Part shown: positions 10,941 to 22,336 of the stretch, piece by piece | How the letters are laid out: every line of letters starts with the position of its first letter | How positions within the stretch are numbered: the first letter of the stretch is position 1 | Origin: Siphonodentalium dalli | Lineage: Eukaryota; Mollusca; Scaphopoda; Gadilida; Siphonodentaliidae | DNA: 64,000 nt | Assembly (NCBI GenBank): GCA_032622095.1 | Contig: CP136069.1 | Coordinates: 103,632,278-103,696,277, forward strand | Direction of reading: 5' to 3' | Position numbers and translations under genes: made by a program | Notes under the pieces: generated by a model | Databases searched by the model: none | What the model saw: the letters and a program-made list of their open reading frames with translations, nothing else | What the model was told of the DNA's origin: nothing

Positions 10941-11849
10941 TAGTGTGTTTTCAGAACGAACAAAAAAAAGAATAAAATCAACAAATTTGTAAATTTAAAA
11001 ACAATTCAAACGTTGTTGTATTCCATGTCCCAGCCCGGACATATACACCAAATTTCAATAATATTCATTGAGAAACAACGGACCAAACGCTATATAACAC
11101 CCGTATACATCGAACTCAGCCTCGGGTACATGTTATAGTAGGTACCGAATTGACACACGTCGACTGGGGCGAGTTGGCCCTGGGGCGATTAGGCCGATTA
11201 GGGCACCTTCTATAATTTACCGTATGTATCCGTTTACGCGTAGTTTACTTTAGAAAGTTCCGCAATTAATACCGCAAATAGAGCGACCATATTTGACAGA
11301 GAATGCCTCTGTTATTGATAATCAAGTTGCTATACATTAAAAACGACAAATTCACATGCTCGTTCAAGCGCAGTAGTCTATTTTCCCCATGTTAAAGGAC
11401 ACCCACAAATACTAAATAACGCTGACCTACTGCCGAATGTTTTACACGACAACTGTTAACATATGTGGGCTGAATTCATCTGACGCGGTATTATTCCTCA
11501 AAATAAACAACAAAACCATCGTTACTTGGAAATGTAGTTTGGGCTAACTTTTACATAAATCCTCCACATCAATTATCCCGACACACACGTCAGATGAAAA
11601 GCAGCCATGAAGTAACCGGCCAAATTGGCCGAAATAATCGGCAGATTCTAAGTGGAATCATTTGATATTTTTAAAGTCGAAAAAGGGAGATAGCTCCGTC
11701 AAAAATCCGCAGATCTGAACCACATTCAAACTTGACTCGAACAATGTTATGGATATTCCTGATGTCAAGTTTAGTTGGGATTAGTTGATATTAACTGGAT
11801 ATATCCGGACAACACGAAAATGGCAATTTATATGTCTGAAAATGACTAT
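10941..11849. other. AT-rich stretch with degenerate repeats, no gene
   Basis: No coding or RNA signal was found. From about 11640 the sequence contains blocks (CATTCAAACTTGACTCG, GGACAACACGAAAATGGCAA) that are degenerate relatives of blocks in the duplicated segment that follows. Confidence 0.45.
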
Positions 11850-12407
11850 AGCTCTAAAAAAAGCATCTTCCGGAGCGATATTGGAACTCGACCTAAATAA
11901 TGTAATGTTTATTACCCGTACACAGTTTCGTTCCGATCGGTTATTATTCACCGGAGTTATTATCAGGACAATATGAAAATAGCAATTTCTAAGTAAAACA
12001 AGAGCATCGCTAGGGCGTGGCAAAGTACGCCCTTTAGCCATTTCGAATTGAAATACGCAAAATAAAATAATAATTTGAGCTTACAAAGCATATATGATAT
12101 ACCCCTAATTTCAATGCCAAAATGTGGTCAAAAGTCGTAAAATGGCCGTAACTCATGTGAAAATAATTAGACAGAACCCATATTCAAACTTGGCTTGTAG
12201 TTATAGCAGGGGAACACACATACCTCAATAATGTAATTCTCATTCCTCTACGAACAGCCTGACAAGGAATCGGACGGACACACAAACGGACGCGCAAACG
12301 AACTGACGCCGTTGATTACAATAATTCTCCGAAATTATCAGGGGGGGGGGGCAATAAATAAACTTGAAAGTGAGGTTTTATCACAAATAAATTACTTTAG
12401 CATTATA
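11850..12407. repeat. Direct repeat A (558 bp) left of a LINE tail
   Basis: From AGCTCTAAAAA to GCATTAT this segment matches 14567-15017 joined to 18551-18659 almost base for base. Visible differences are about four substitutions plus the length of a G run. It ends exactly where a LINE 3' tail begins (ATATATCTTTATTCCTCCAT). The repeat itself belongs to an older interspersed family. Confidence 0.92.
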
Positions 12408-12680
12408 TATATCTTTATTCCTCCATACAATGAAGAGCATATATATAAACAAAACAAAGAAGAAAAAAAATCATTACAAATAAGTTGAGAACAAAAATAC
12501 ATCAAAATTTGGCTATACAATATACATGGTTATATAATTTGACTGCCAAAAGAGACAGATACGAACATAGTTTATTACATATAAGCATGTATGTACACAC
12601 GAGTACACGCTCGATCACGCACTTGCATATGCACTTCATGCATATACACATACATCCACTTATACATATATAGACACTTT

Positions 12681-12696
12681 CACACACACACACACA

Positions 12697-12737
<41 letters not shown>

Positions 12738-12865
12738 CCTCACACACACACACAAACACACACGAACGCACCCTCTCCACCCTCTCACACGCACGTGCAC
12801 ACCCTCACACACACACTCACCCCCACACACCCTCACACACACCCACACACACACACACACACATC
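12681..12865. repeat. (CA)n microsatellite, interrupted
   Basis: Imperfect CA-rich tract with CCCT and ACG interruptions. Open frames in four directions across it encode only His/Thr or Cys/Val repeats and are artefacts of the dinucleotide repeat. Confidence 0.97.
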
Positions 12866-13124
12866 CACGCATATATATGAATACATTATGTAACGTCATG
12901 CACCTATATATGCAGTGTATATGTGCATGTACATGGAATTAACTACACCAAAGCATAGTATGTGGGACATTATGAGGAAATAAGGAGTATGAAATAGTTC
13001 AAGTCGAGCTGAAGCGGGACTTTAAATTGTGTTTAAAACGGTTATACAATATGTTAATTAAAAGGGTTATCTTAAGTGCAAGCCAGATATCTCCAAGGTT
13101 TGAATAATTGCAAAAGTTGTATGG

Positions 13125-13300
13125 TATTTATATACACATATGTATACACACATACGCATGCATGTATACACATACATATACGGACTATACGCATACATAC
13201 ACATATATATACATATACATACACATGTATACATACATACACATACATACATATATATATACATACATATACATACATATATATACATATATAATTACAA
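13125..13300. repeat. (TACA/TATA)n microsatellite
   Basis: Degenerate ATACAT/ATATAC repeat tract. Overlapping His/Tyr/Ile/Thr-rich frames are repeat artefacts. Confidence 0.95.
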
Positions 13301-14267
13301 CTACTTTCGTTTTCGTCGAAATGCGGGCATTTGATTGGTCGAGAGGCTACCGCGTGACCTGCGTCTATCAGTGCATAGACTTTGCAGTAGACGAGTCACA
13401 TCGCGTAGTGACACTTTAAGAAAATTGGGCGAGTCTATAACCGTCGCCCCACACGACGTCCCCGGATGACGCGAAAGCGCGGAACGAGAATTCCATTAGA
13501 ATTTCAGTGAAAAAACAACTCGAAAACTCAATGCTAGAAACATTTGAACAAGTTGTTGATGTCTATATTGCATGTTTCTGCTTCTTATGGACACTACACT
13601 ATACTTATGTCTGTTCATTTCAGCCGTATTCAGGTTTTGGTAACGCTCGACTGAACACTCAAAATTCGTGCCGCGTTTTTCATTTGTCCAATTTTCGAAA
13701 GAGCGTCTATGACAACGTGTATAGTTACTGTGAACAGAAATTATCATGAATCAGGCTGATCAACATGGCAAATTTTATTGGATATAAATAAAATGTATTA
13801 CCCGATTACAACCCTATTAACATTTTTCAGCTTCATAACAATGGTAATGACATGACATTTGTCACGAGTACATTAGATATGATCAGGGCATTTGTTTACA
13901 AATTACATCGGGCTGGAGTCTGGACTGGTCTGGAGTTAATAATTTTACCGGAGATCGCGGATTCGACTCTGTGTGTGTTGATAATTATTGGGTTGTTATC
14001 GAGTCATTTTAAACGTAAATCGTAGCCAAACAAGTCATTCTTTTTATCATGGATAGTTCATTGCTGAAAATTGAAATTGCAGTGTAGATATTTATTTTCT
14101 GAAAGTTTTCTTGGCGAAGTTGCTCGTTGACAATTTCGGCCAATTTATTTCGGCCCATCAACCAAATTCCGAGATCGTCCAACGGAAAATCATGTTTTGG
14201 CAATTAATTTTCTGAGATGGATTAATAGTAGATAGTTGAAAATAAAGTGTTATAGTTGTAATTATAA

Positions 14268-14427
14268 GCCATCAACGTCGTGTTTCGGTTGATCTATGAG
14301 CGTATAGACCGATCAGTAGACGAATAACATACTTAGTATAATCCGCTTCGCGGAATTATACAGTATGTTATTCGTCTACTGATCGGTCTATACGCTCATA
14401 GATCAACCGAAAAACGACGTTGATGGC
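14268..14427. mobile_element. Foldback MITE, 160-bp near-perfect palindrome
   Basis: GCCATCAACGTCGT at 14268 is mirrored by ACGACGTTGATGGC ending at 14427. The arms match almost throughout (CGGTTGATCTATGAGCG, GACCGATCAGTAGACGAATA) and meet at CCGCTTCGCGG near 14347. Such a hairpin is typical of a foldback-type non-autonomous DNA element. The flanks are AT-rich (ATTATA and ATATAT), so a short target duplication cannot be fixed. Confidence 0.88.
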
Positions 14428-14566
14428 ATATATATATACATGCACACACACATACATGTAGATATGGGTATGGCTTGTGCCATCATGTATCCGGAAGAAT
14501 ACTAAGATTCATGGATGTCCGTTGAAGTCAGGTTATGTAAAATGTATCGTACGTAAACTGTTAAAC

Positions 14567-15017
14567 AGCTCTAAAAATAGCATGTTCCGGAGCGATATTG
14601 GAACTCGACCTAAATAATGTAATGTTTATTACCCGTACACAGTTTCGTTCCGATCGGTTATTATTCACCGGAGTTATTATCAGGACAATATGAAAATAGC
14701 AATTTCTAAGTAAAACAAGAGCATCGCTAGGGCGTGGCAAAGTACGCCCTTTAGCCATTTCGAATTGAAATACGCAAAATAAAATAATAATTTGAGCTTA
14801 CAAAGCATATATGATATACCCCTAATTTCAATGCCAAAATGTGGTCAAAAGTCGTAAAATGGCCGTAACTCATGTGAAAATAATTAGACAGAACCCATAT
14901 TCAAACTTGGCTTGTAGTTTTAGCAGGGGAACACACATACCTCAATAATGTAATTCTCATTCCTCTACGAACAGCCTGACAAGGAATCGGACGGACACAC
15001 AAACGGACGCGCAAACG
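14567..15017. repeat. Direct repeat B, left part
   Basis: This copy matches 11850-12300. It is interrupted after GCGCAAACG by the TIR element 15018-18550 and resumes at 18551. Confidence 0.92.
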
Positions 15018-18000
15018 CACTGTAAAAAGGACTGTGTGGCAGCTTCCACACAATGACTGTGTGGAGACATTATCTGAACATAAATGTGTACATAATACAC
15101 ACATATGTGTGTATCACCCAATATCCACACATATATGTGTACATCACCACACATATTTGCGTGTGACGTAGGTTTTTTAAATTTCATGTGGTGGTCACGC
15201 GCGCGTCGTTGTTTCTTACAGGCTCACAGGCTGCCGTAAAGTGTACACATGGAGACTTGTTGATTGTGGTGGATCTCGAAATTCGATGTATTGGGCGGTC
15301 TCTTCGATTATTTCTATAGTTAAGGTAAGATTATATTTAAATTGGCAAGATATTCACCTTTGTGAGAATGTCCGTATCTATTTTGTATAACATGATTGAA
15401 CGAAATAATAAACTTGATTTGGATTTTCTGATTCAACAATTCCCTATCGCATACTAGTAGTCATATATTTACATTTTAGAGTTGTGCGTTTATCTGGGTT
15501 TATCTGTTGTTTCTGTAGTCTATATGATACGCATCTTTCCGAAGCATAAAACCTATTTCTGCTCGAAAATTGTCTTTATGTAAATTGACAAATTCAACTG
15601 TGTGGTGAAGACATTTACTAAACAAATGTGTGTTCATCACATACACAATATATATTTTACAGCCTGCTTTAAACCAGAACCACAATTTTATTATTTTGCA
15701 CGGTAAGGTTCTCATGTTGATAAAGTAACGACGTTTTTTGTATTTATATGGAATGCAGATGAGAGGAAATATCTACTGAGATCAGTGACGTGGCGAAAGG
15801 GCGGATATTAAGAAGGGTGTGTCTATAACCCTATCCCAAACTTCGGTAAAATTTACTAAAAATTCCAACAGTTGGAAATTTCATGCCTGACGCAAAGTTG
15901 CAAGTTTTACACCACATGCATTATAATAGGTTGAAATTGTTCTCTTTGTTTGATTTTTCAACCAGTAATTAGTGGGAATTTTTTTTTTTTTTTATACAAA
16001 CAGTAGCATATTTTTCTACTTATGGTAAAACAAAAATGGCCATCGGGTGGAAGACTTCCATTTGGTTGGAAATTCTAATAGTTGGAAAGCTTGAGGTACC
16101 AATTGGAAAATTCAGAACGAGAAGGGGGTGTGCAAATATAATTCTACAAATATGGTTCAAGGGGAGGGTGGGGTGCACTTCGACATTTGAAGGTGGACAC
16201 CCCCGGCCACGGCGACCATAGAGCCGCGTCCCTGAATGCGACTTGTGGATGCCACTGGAATGGCCTAGTCGTAGACTACGAAGTTCTATATGTGGCACCC
16301 GGAATCACACAAAATGTGTGAAATTGGTGTTTCAAATTAATTTCATTTGAATATGATGATCATGAGCATCACTGTTGCAATAAACCTTGAAATACCACAA
16401 TGGACGATCAATGTACCAAGTGAAACAAATTGTTGAGTATTTATTTGTCCAGTATATTGGTGGTTTACCAAGACGATGTGAAAAATTAACATGCATATTT
16501 TGGCTCCTCTGCTATGTATAACTTGCGTAAATTTGGTTACCGAGGGAGGGGTCGGGGTGAGGTGATGTCGTATATCTAATACATATGTAGCCACCGTTTG
16601 TGTCCAAAACTTTAAATTGTGAAGAATATTATGTCATTCAATAAATGTCAAATAGCAAATAATGAACTTATAATATATATAAAATTGCAAATTTCTCGTG
16701 TCAAGTTTGTGCTTAATGGGGCATCGATCTGGCCATATAGATAAAGTAAAATATATTTATAAAATGGCCGAACATTCATTATGTGAAGCTATAATGAGTA
16801 GTACATGTATATATTTAGCATGTTTCAAAAACTATATTCCTTTCTGAAAATGCGCTATTTAATGTATGAATTATAATACTGTTATAGATGTACATACACT
16901 GTAGATAATATTCCCACAATGGCATGTTATAAACAAAATAACTTCTCTGCTTACAGGTTCAATGGTGAAATCATGGCGGTCACGCGGTGCGACGTCGATG
17001 TAAATAACAAGATATGGACATGACTGCCTTGGCAACGACGCAGATAAACTCTAGTCAACCAACCAAGAACCACGGTGGAATGTATGAGTTAGACACAAAT
17101 TCCACAATCAATGATTTTGGTATACATATGATGATGTCATGTGCTGTAATTTGGTTTCTGTGCAAGAGGCGATGACTTCTATTCTTCGTGAACTCGAGAT
17201 TTCTCCCCAGAAATTGCACCGATATATATACATTCTTTGGAGCCCTTAATTTTCTTGTATAGTTCAAGGGATCTCAGAAAGCTTCAGTTAGTTTTAGAGC
17301 TTGTTCTTCTACACACGTGTTGGTGAGTCTGATGTAAGACAGCCAACCAGTATAGCAATATACATATATATGTATATATAGCAGAGACTGACTTTCGAAT
17401 TGTTCTAATACATTCAAGTTGGAGGAAAATACTAGTTATTGATGTGAAACCCATTGATGGAACTGAAACATGCACGCTTATAGTTTAAAATTTCTTTGAA
17501 ATCTCGCAGGATGACCAAAATATTATGTGAATGTGTTAAACGGCTGTTTTGTTTTGTGTCGTTGTATTATTGAAATTAACGACTATAGCAGCATAGCTAT
17601 ACTATATCATTCGACAATCACGATTTCTGCTGTGTACACAAAAGAAGGCCGCGGGCCCCCGGGATATGCATGTTTGCTGTTTGATAGGTTAATATTCGAA
17701 AACTTCAAGCGCCGCACGTCATGCATCAGTAGACTATAACATTTCATATGTATGGCAGGAAAAAAAACGTCCAACGATAGCCGAACTATATGTATGGCCA
17801 ATAAATATCTGTGTAAACACTCTTTGTTGAATATGATTATTTTTTTTGCAGGATTAGCAGCCTATTGTTTGGATCGACCAAACAAATTTGTACACATGTA
17901 ATTAACACATATCTGTTGTCTTGCCCAACAGCATTGTGTACAAGAACAATACAAATAGTGTAATGGCGGTGAACACTATTGTTTGGATCAACCACACAAA

Positions 18001-18550
18001 TGTGTACGCATGTGATTAATACATATGTGTTGTCTCGCCCAACAACATTGTGTACAATAACAATACAAATAGTGTAATGGCGGCGAACACTATTGTTTGG
18101 ATCAACCACACAAATGTGTACGCATGTGATTAACACATATGTGTAGTCTCGCCCAACAACATTGTGTACAATAACAATACAATCTTGTGTGGTAGCGGTG
18201 AACATATTGTTTCCTTAGTGCAAACATATTTGTGTCCATTCAACGAACAAATAAATGTGCTGGAACCAAACATCTTTGTGTGTGTCAACTACACAAATAT
18301 GTAGGTCAGTTACCACACATAAACTGTTCATCTGCATCCACACAATCTTGTGCGCATCTTAGCACACATTTAATGTGTGCCTACAAAGAACAAGTTGTTT
18401 GGTCGATCCACACAGTTTGTTCGCCACCGCCACACAACAGATGTGTGATAATTTGCCACACAATTCACCACACAATGTTGTGCTCGATCAAATGGCTACA
18501 CAAACTGTGTGGTAATTGTGTGGTTCTACCACACAGTCGTTTTAAGAGTG
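15018..18550. mobile_element. 3.5-kb non-autonomous TIR DNA transposon
   Basis: The empty site is visible in the other copy of the host repeat (12300 region: GCAAACGAACTG), which fixes both ends. The element starts CACTGTAAAAAGGACTGTG and ends CACAGTCGTTTTAAGAGTG, imperfect terminal inverted repeats of about 22 bp, with CG duplicated on both sides (15016-15017, 18551-18552). CACTG termini with a 2-bp duplication suggest the EnSpm/CACTA or Chapaev groups, without certainty. Both subterminal regions are dense in ACACA..TGTGT palindromes (15030-15165, 18230-18530). No transposase ORF is present; the 2.7-kb interior (15180-17860) has no recognised gene. Confidence 0.85.
17865..18206. repeat. Three tandem 114-bp repeats inside the TIR transposon
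   Basis: TTGTTTGGATC(A/G)ACCA starts units at 17865, 17979 and 18093, and a truncated fourth start is at 18207. Each unit contains ACACA..TGTGTAC and CCCAACA(A/G)CATTGTGTAC. The minus frame is open for 122 codons only because the unit length is divisible by three. Confidence 0.93.
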
Positions 18551-18659
18551 CGAACTGACGCCGTTGATTACAATAATTCTCCGAAATTATCAGGGGGGGG
18601 GGGCAATAAATAAACTTGAAAGTGAGGTTTTATCACAAATAAATTACTTTAGCATTATA
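18551..18659. repeat. Direct repeat B, right part
   Basis: This part matches 12299-12407, including the G-run and TAAACTTGAAAGTGAGGTTT. It ends at GCATTATA, followed by unrelated ACTTTCTGTCCC, which therefore marks the original right flank. Confidence 0.92.
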
Positions 18660-19967
18660 CTTTCTGTCCCTTCTCTCTTTATAATTTTAAAATGAACATC
18701 TACTTGCTCCTTTTATCGAGTTACATGTATAATGCAGATGTTACAATGATGACATTTATAATGATACCAAGACATAATTCACATATTTCGAAAGCACATT
18801 TTATTTTACATTTATTAAACCATTGTTGGCGTGCAGTTACTAACCAGTGTTGGTGTGTGAAGTCATACTTGGTATAAACTAAAATTGACTTCGAACATTA
18901 GTTAATGGGAGGTCTATAATCATTTCAATGTTTGGCGTTTCGGGGAAATATGTATCATAACCATCGCCAAATATGATAGTTTGTGTTAAATTTCAAAGAG
19001 GACCTTCAGATTTATCATGCCAACTAGAATTTTGTTAGATAGCCCCATCTGATGTGATTTTAAAGCTAAAAAATAAGTCACCATTGATTTGGCATACAAG
19101 TGGTGTTCCAATGAGCAGGAAAGCAACAAAATGACACAATCATCACCATAATGATGTGTAATGAAATGACTCCCATATTGACCCAATTATTTGCCTACAA
19201 TTGGCAGATATTTTTTGGGGCTTGCAATATGCAGTACAGTAACAAAACATGCGAATTGCAATTTGCACGACAGTGCTCCTGCAATTCGCCGTACACCAAA
19301 TAATGATGTCTTTCGACAATAATTTTAATAAACAGCCGAAAAACTCATGTTTGGTGCTATGTAAGTCATTGTGGACCTTTCTTACAATTAGTAATATGTA
19401 AACACACAGGCGTTTTAGATATAAGAAAATCGGTGTTTATCAGACCAAGTTGCAGACGATCCGTAGAATTTCACCTAATACTCATGATTTCTGAATACGT
19501 ACTTTATATCCAGAATTTATAGAAAGTATATTTTAGAAGTATAGTATAATCTACTATTATTCAGAGGGATTGTATCTTCCTGATGTGTCATGGTTTTTAA
19601 AAATCACGAATACTTGGTAAAAATTATTGGCATATTGTGTAAACAAATGAAATTTTCCTGCATAATATCCGCACAGTGGGACCAGGCGTTGCTTAACTTC
19701 AATCGCCCGATGCTAATCGAAGTGCGGCGCGACAAGTGATTGGACTTATAGTAATGTAATGGCCGAAGGTCGAAACTACCCTTTGCAGGTTTATGTACCA
19801 TATAAGCTAATCCCATTACTACATTTTGAGTTGAATGTTTTTACGAGTAACACATCTTTTTTTACAGCAGCATGGAGAGTAACGAAGGTTTGATTGATAT
19901 TGAACGATTAATATAGCCTCGATATAGTCATGATACAGTAAATATACGGACAATATATGGGGATATG
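18660..19967. other. AT-rich stretch with no recognised feature
   Basis: Short open frames only, with no domain motif, convincing splice pattern, RNA gene or repeat boundary. Confidence 0.5.
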
Positions 19968-21329
19968 TATGGGAGGCCAAATTCACATTTAATAATGAAT
20001 TGCGCTTAAGCGCAATCAATTGCGCTTAAGCGCAAATACCACATATTGTGCTTAAGCGCAAATAGGGCATTTACGCTTAAGCGTAATTAATTACGCTTAA
20101 GCGCAATTAATTGCGCTTAAGCGCAATCAATTGCGCTTAAGCGTAATTGTGACTACTATCTAACCTACCCATAAACTATTAGCATGACCTGGTGTATCAC
20201 CTAGCAACACAAGATGAGCATTGGGCTAATTTTGACCTGTACTCAACAGTCAAACTGTGAGTATGTGTTCAACAAGGAGAATCCCCTAATTACATATTAT
20301 CAGCATCCCTCTATCCAAAGAATTGATGTGGCCTTCCCGGAACTCTAGTAATGTTTTGTATGATGTTTTTAATGTATTTTTGCACAGATTTTAGCCTTTA
20401 CTATGGTAATATCATATACATGCATGCGGTGTCACTGCATGAGGGCTTTCTTACCTCATACAGTAATGCTCTATTTAATCGACTTCTTAACCACAGCAGA
20501 ATTATGGGTAACTTTTCAGGATTTAGTCGGAAATATGGCTTGTTGCCATTCATCGAAAAGCTCTCGAGAGCTTTCCGATGAATGGCAACAAGCCATATTT
20601 CCGACTAAATCCTGAAAAGTTATCCATAATTCTGCTGTGGTTAAGGAGTCGATTAATTAGAGCATTACTGTATGGTTTACTTATTGACTTAAATCAGGGG
20701 GAAAAAACCCTATTTTCATATTATCAGCATCCCTGTCCAAAAAATGGTGTGTAATTACTGGAGCTTTGGTGTCTCAGTCCTGAAGCTCTAGTTTTTCTTA
20801 TTAAATCAGCAGCTCTTGCACAAATCTATAGTATTTCCATGATCATATAGTGTGAATGCGGTGTCACCGAGGGCTTGCTTCCCTCATATGGTGTGCCTGT
20901 ATACTCGAAAATTGAAGAAAATCAATGTCGCCCCGACTAATACAGAAAGTAATGCTATTGCAAGTAGCCCCAACTAATATATACCGAAGATAATATAATG
21001 CTATGATTTCTATCACGAATCGCTCCAACTAAAACAGAAGGTGATACTATTGCGAGTCAGCCATTTTGATAAAGAAGTTGGGCTAGCTCCCTACCCATCC
21101 AAACCAATGAAACCAAGAAGTGACATGTCAATAGGAGTTAATGCTAAGTTATGGAGAAACCTATTTATTCACCAGGGGTGTTTTGTTACATATAACCATG
21201 AATTGCGCTTAAGCGCAATTGATTGCACTTAAGCGCAAATAATTACGCTTAAGCGCAATGATTGCGCTTAAGCGCAATTGATTGCGCTTAAGCACAATTA
21301 ATTATTAAATGTGAATTTGGCCTCCCATA
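19968..21329. mobile_element. Palindrome-rich TIR element (TTAAGCG family)
   Basis: TATGGGAGGCCAAATTCACA at 19968 is inverted at 21310-21329, and the similarity continues inwards for at least 70 bp through arrays of TTGCGCTTAAGCGCAA. GATATG lies immediately outside both ends (19962-19967, 21330-21335), a probable 6-bp target duplication. The left array has seven copies and the right array five copies of the palindrome, with TTACGCTTAAGCGTAA variants. The interior contains a 218-bp hairpin (20457-20674) and partial duplications (TCATATTATCAGCATCC near 20290 and 20715). There is no coding sequence, so it is non-autonomous; the superfamily is not assigned. Confidence 0.85.
20457..20674. repeat. 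218-bp hairpin within the TTAAGCG element
   Basis: Two arms of about 109 bp with few mismatches (CATACAGTAATGCTC at 20457, GAGCATTACTGTATG to 20674) meet at AAAGCTCTCGAGAGCTTT near 20566. It could be a nested foldback element or a structural part of the host element. Confidence 0.92.
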
Positions 21330-21896
21330 GATATGTAGGTTGTGATTGGAATGGCACTGTTAAGCATACACATGTAGAATCGCTTAGAAATTGTCACCCC
21401 TCTCTCACTTAGGCACCACAATGTAAACAAGCTAGCGGGATATTGCACCAGCACTGAAATAACACAATAATTCCATATGGTCTTATCTAATTGTATAACT
21501 GGGGTTTCCACAGCATTTGTTGTCATCTACTTTACAGCGGCGTTTGCACTTTTATGCATTTTTGTGTGACTAGTGCTCCCCTTATAGATAGCTGTTTTCT
21601 CGACTATTAGTGGCTTTAATGACAGTTGGCCAATATGGATACGTTCATGAATTAGTGTAGCTCAAAAGAAGCTCATCAGTAGGGTGTTAATGTGTTATCA
21701 TTTTTTTAAAATCAGACTGTTTTCAATGGGAGACAATGTTCAGAAACCATACCCAGACATTTTGTGTAGCATTTTTCTCAGACATAGAAACTAAGGGAGG
21801 GGCGAAGAAGCGTGTATCAGTTGGCAATAATATCACCCTACAGGGCCGTGGACCGTATATTGTAATAAATATGATAATTACCTGTCCATGTATATA
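21330..21896. other. Short spacer with no recognised feature
   Basis: Includes the 6-bp duplication next to the TTAAGCG element. No gene, RNA or repeat boundary is seen. Confidence 0.4.
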
Positions 21897-22336
21897 TTTC
21901 TGACTTTTTACGTCTCGGTCGCTCGAAAAAATTGCGATTCGACCGCCACAGCACCCGTATATACACAGCGGACATACACCTGCCACAGCACAGAAACGAT
22001 TGGTCTGTGTGTTATAAATTTCTGGTCATGTATAGACGAGATATCATGGTATCGTTACCATATATGTTATGTAACTTGTGTGTATAACGATGCTCCTCAT
22101 ACTTGGAATATATATATAGAGAGAGGTGATATTTGGTGATAGGTACCCGCGACCCATGCACGACCACCGCGACCCGTTATCTACATTACACATTTACGTT
22201 ACGGTCCGATTTGAAGGGTAGTGTGCTTGAGATGGATGCAGATTTCAAATATCCATTCTCCAGAAGATATTCTGACGTATTTCACCTCGAAATATTAACA
22301 AAAGTTCACACAGTTAACTCCTTTCGTGCCACTTTC
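21897..22336. repeat. 440-bp direct repeat, copy 1 (left of LINE)
   Basis: TTTCTGACTTTTTACGTCTC to CTTTCGTGCCACTTTC is repeated at 26001-26440 at a constant offset of 4104 bases with no visible difference. It ends exactly where LINE coding sequence begins. Confidence 0.97.

Larger units (their letters stand above)
12408..14566 (-). mobile_element. 5'-truncated LINE tail and attached sequence between direct repeats
   Basis: On the minus strand the segment ends in ..CTTCATTGTATGGAGG then AATAAAGATATAT. This is the same kind of 3' end as the LINEs at 22337-25993, 32896-36732 and 43611-45229 (GGAGG, AATAAAGA, TATA tail). No RT coding sequence remains. The interior holds (CA)n at 12681-12865, a TACA/TATA microsatellite at 13125-13300, and a 160-bp palindrome at 14268-14427. 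How much of the 2.16 kb is LINE 3' UTR rather than secondary insertions cannot be told. Confidence 0.6.

Noticed and set aside
12485-13419. His/Thr/Tyr- and Cys/Val-rich proteins on both strands
   Set aside because: They arise from CA and TACA microsatellites; the same tract is open in several frames.
17837-18205. 122-codon minus-strand protein with 38-residue repeats
   Set aside because: The 114-bp noncoding tandem unit is divisible by three, so its translation repeats; it lies in transposon subterminal DNA.
20000-20160. CRISPR-like array of short regular palindromes
   Set aside because: Spacers are only a few bases, the context is a eukaryotic TIR element, and no cas genes are present.
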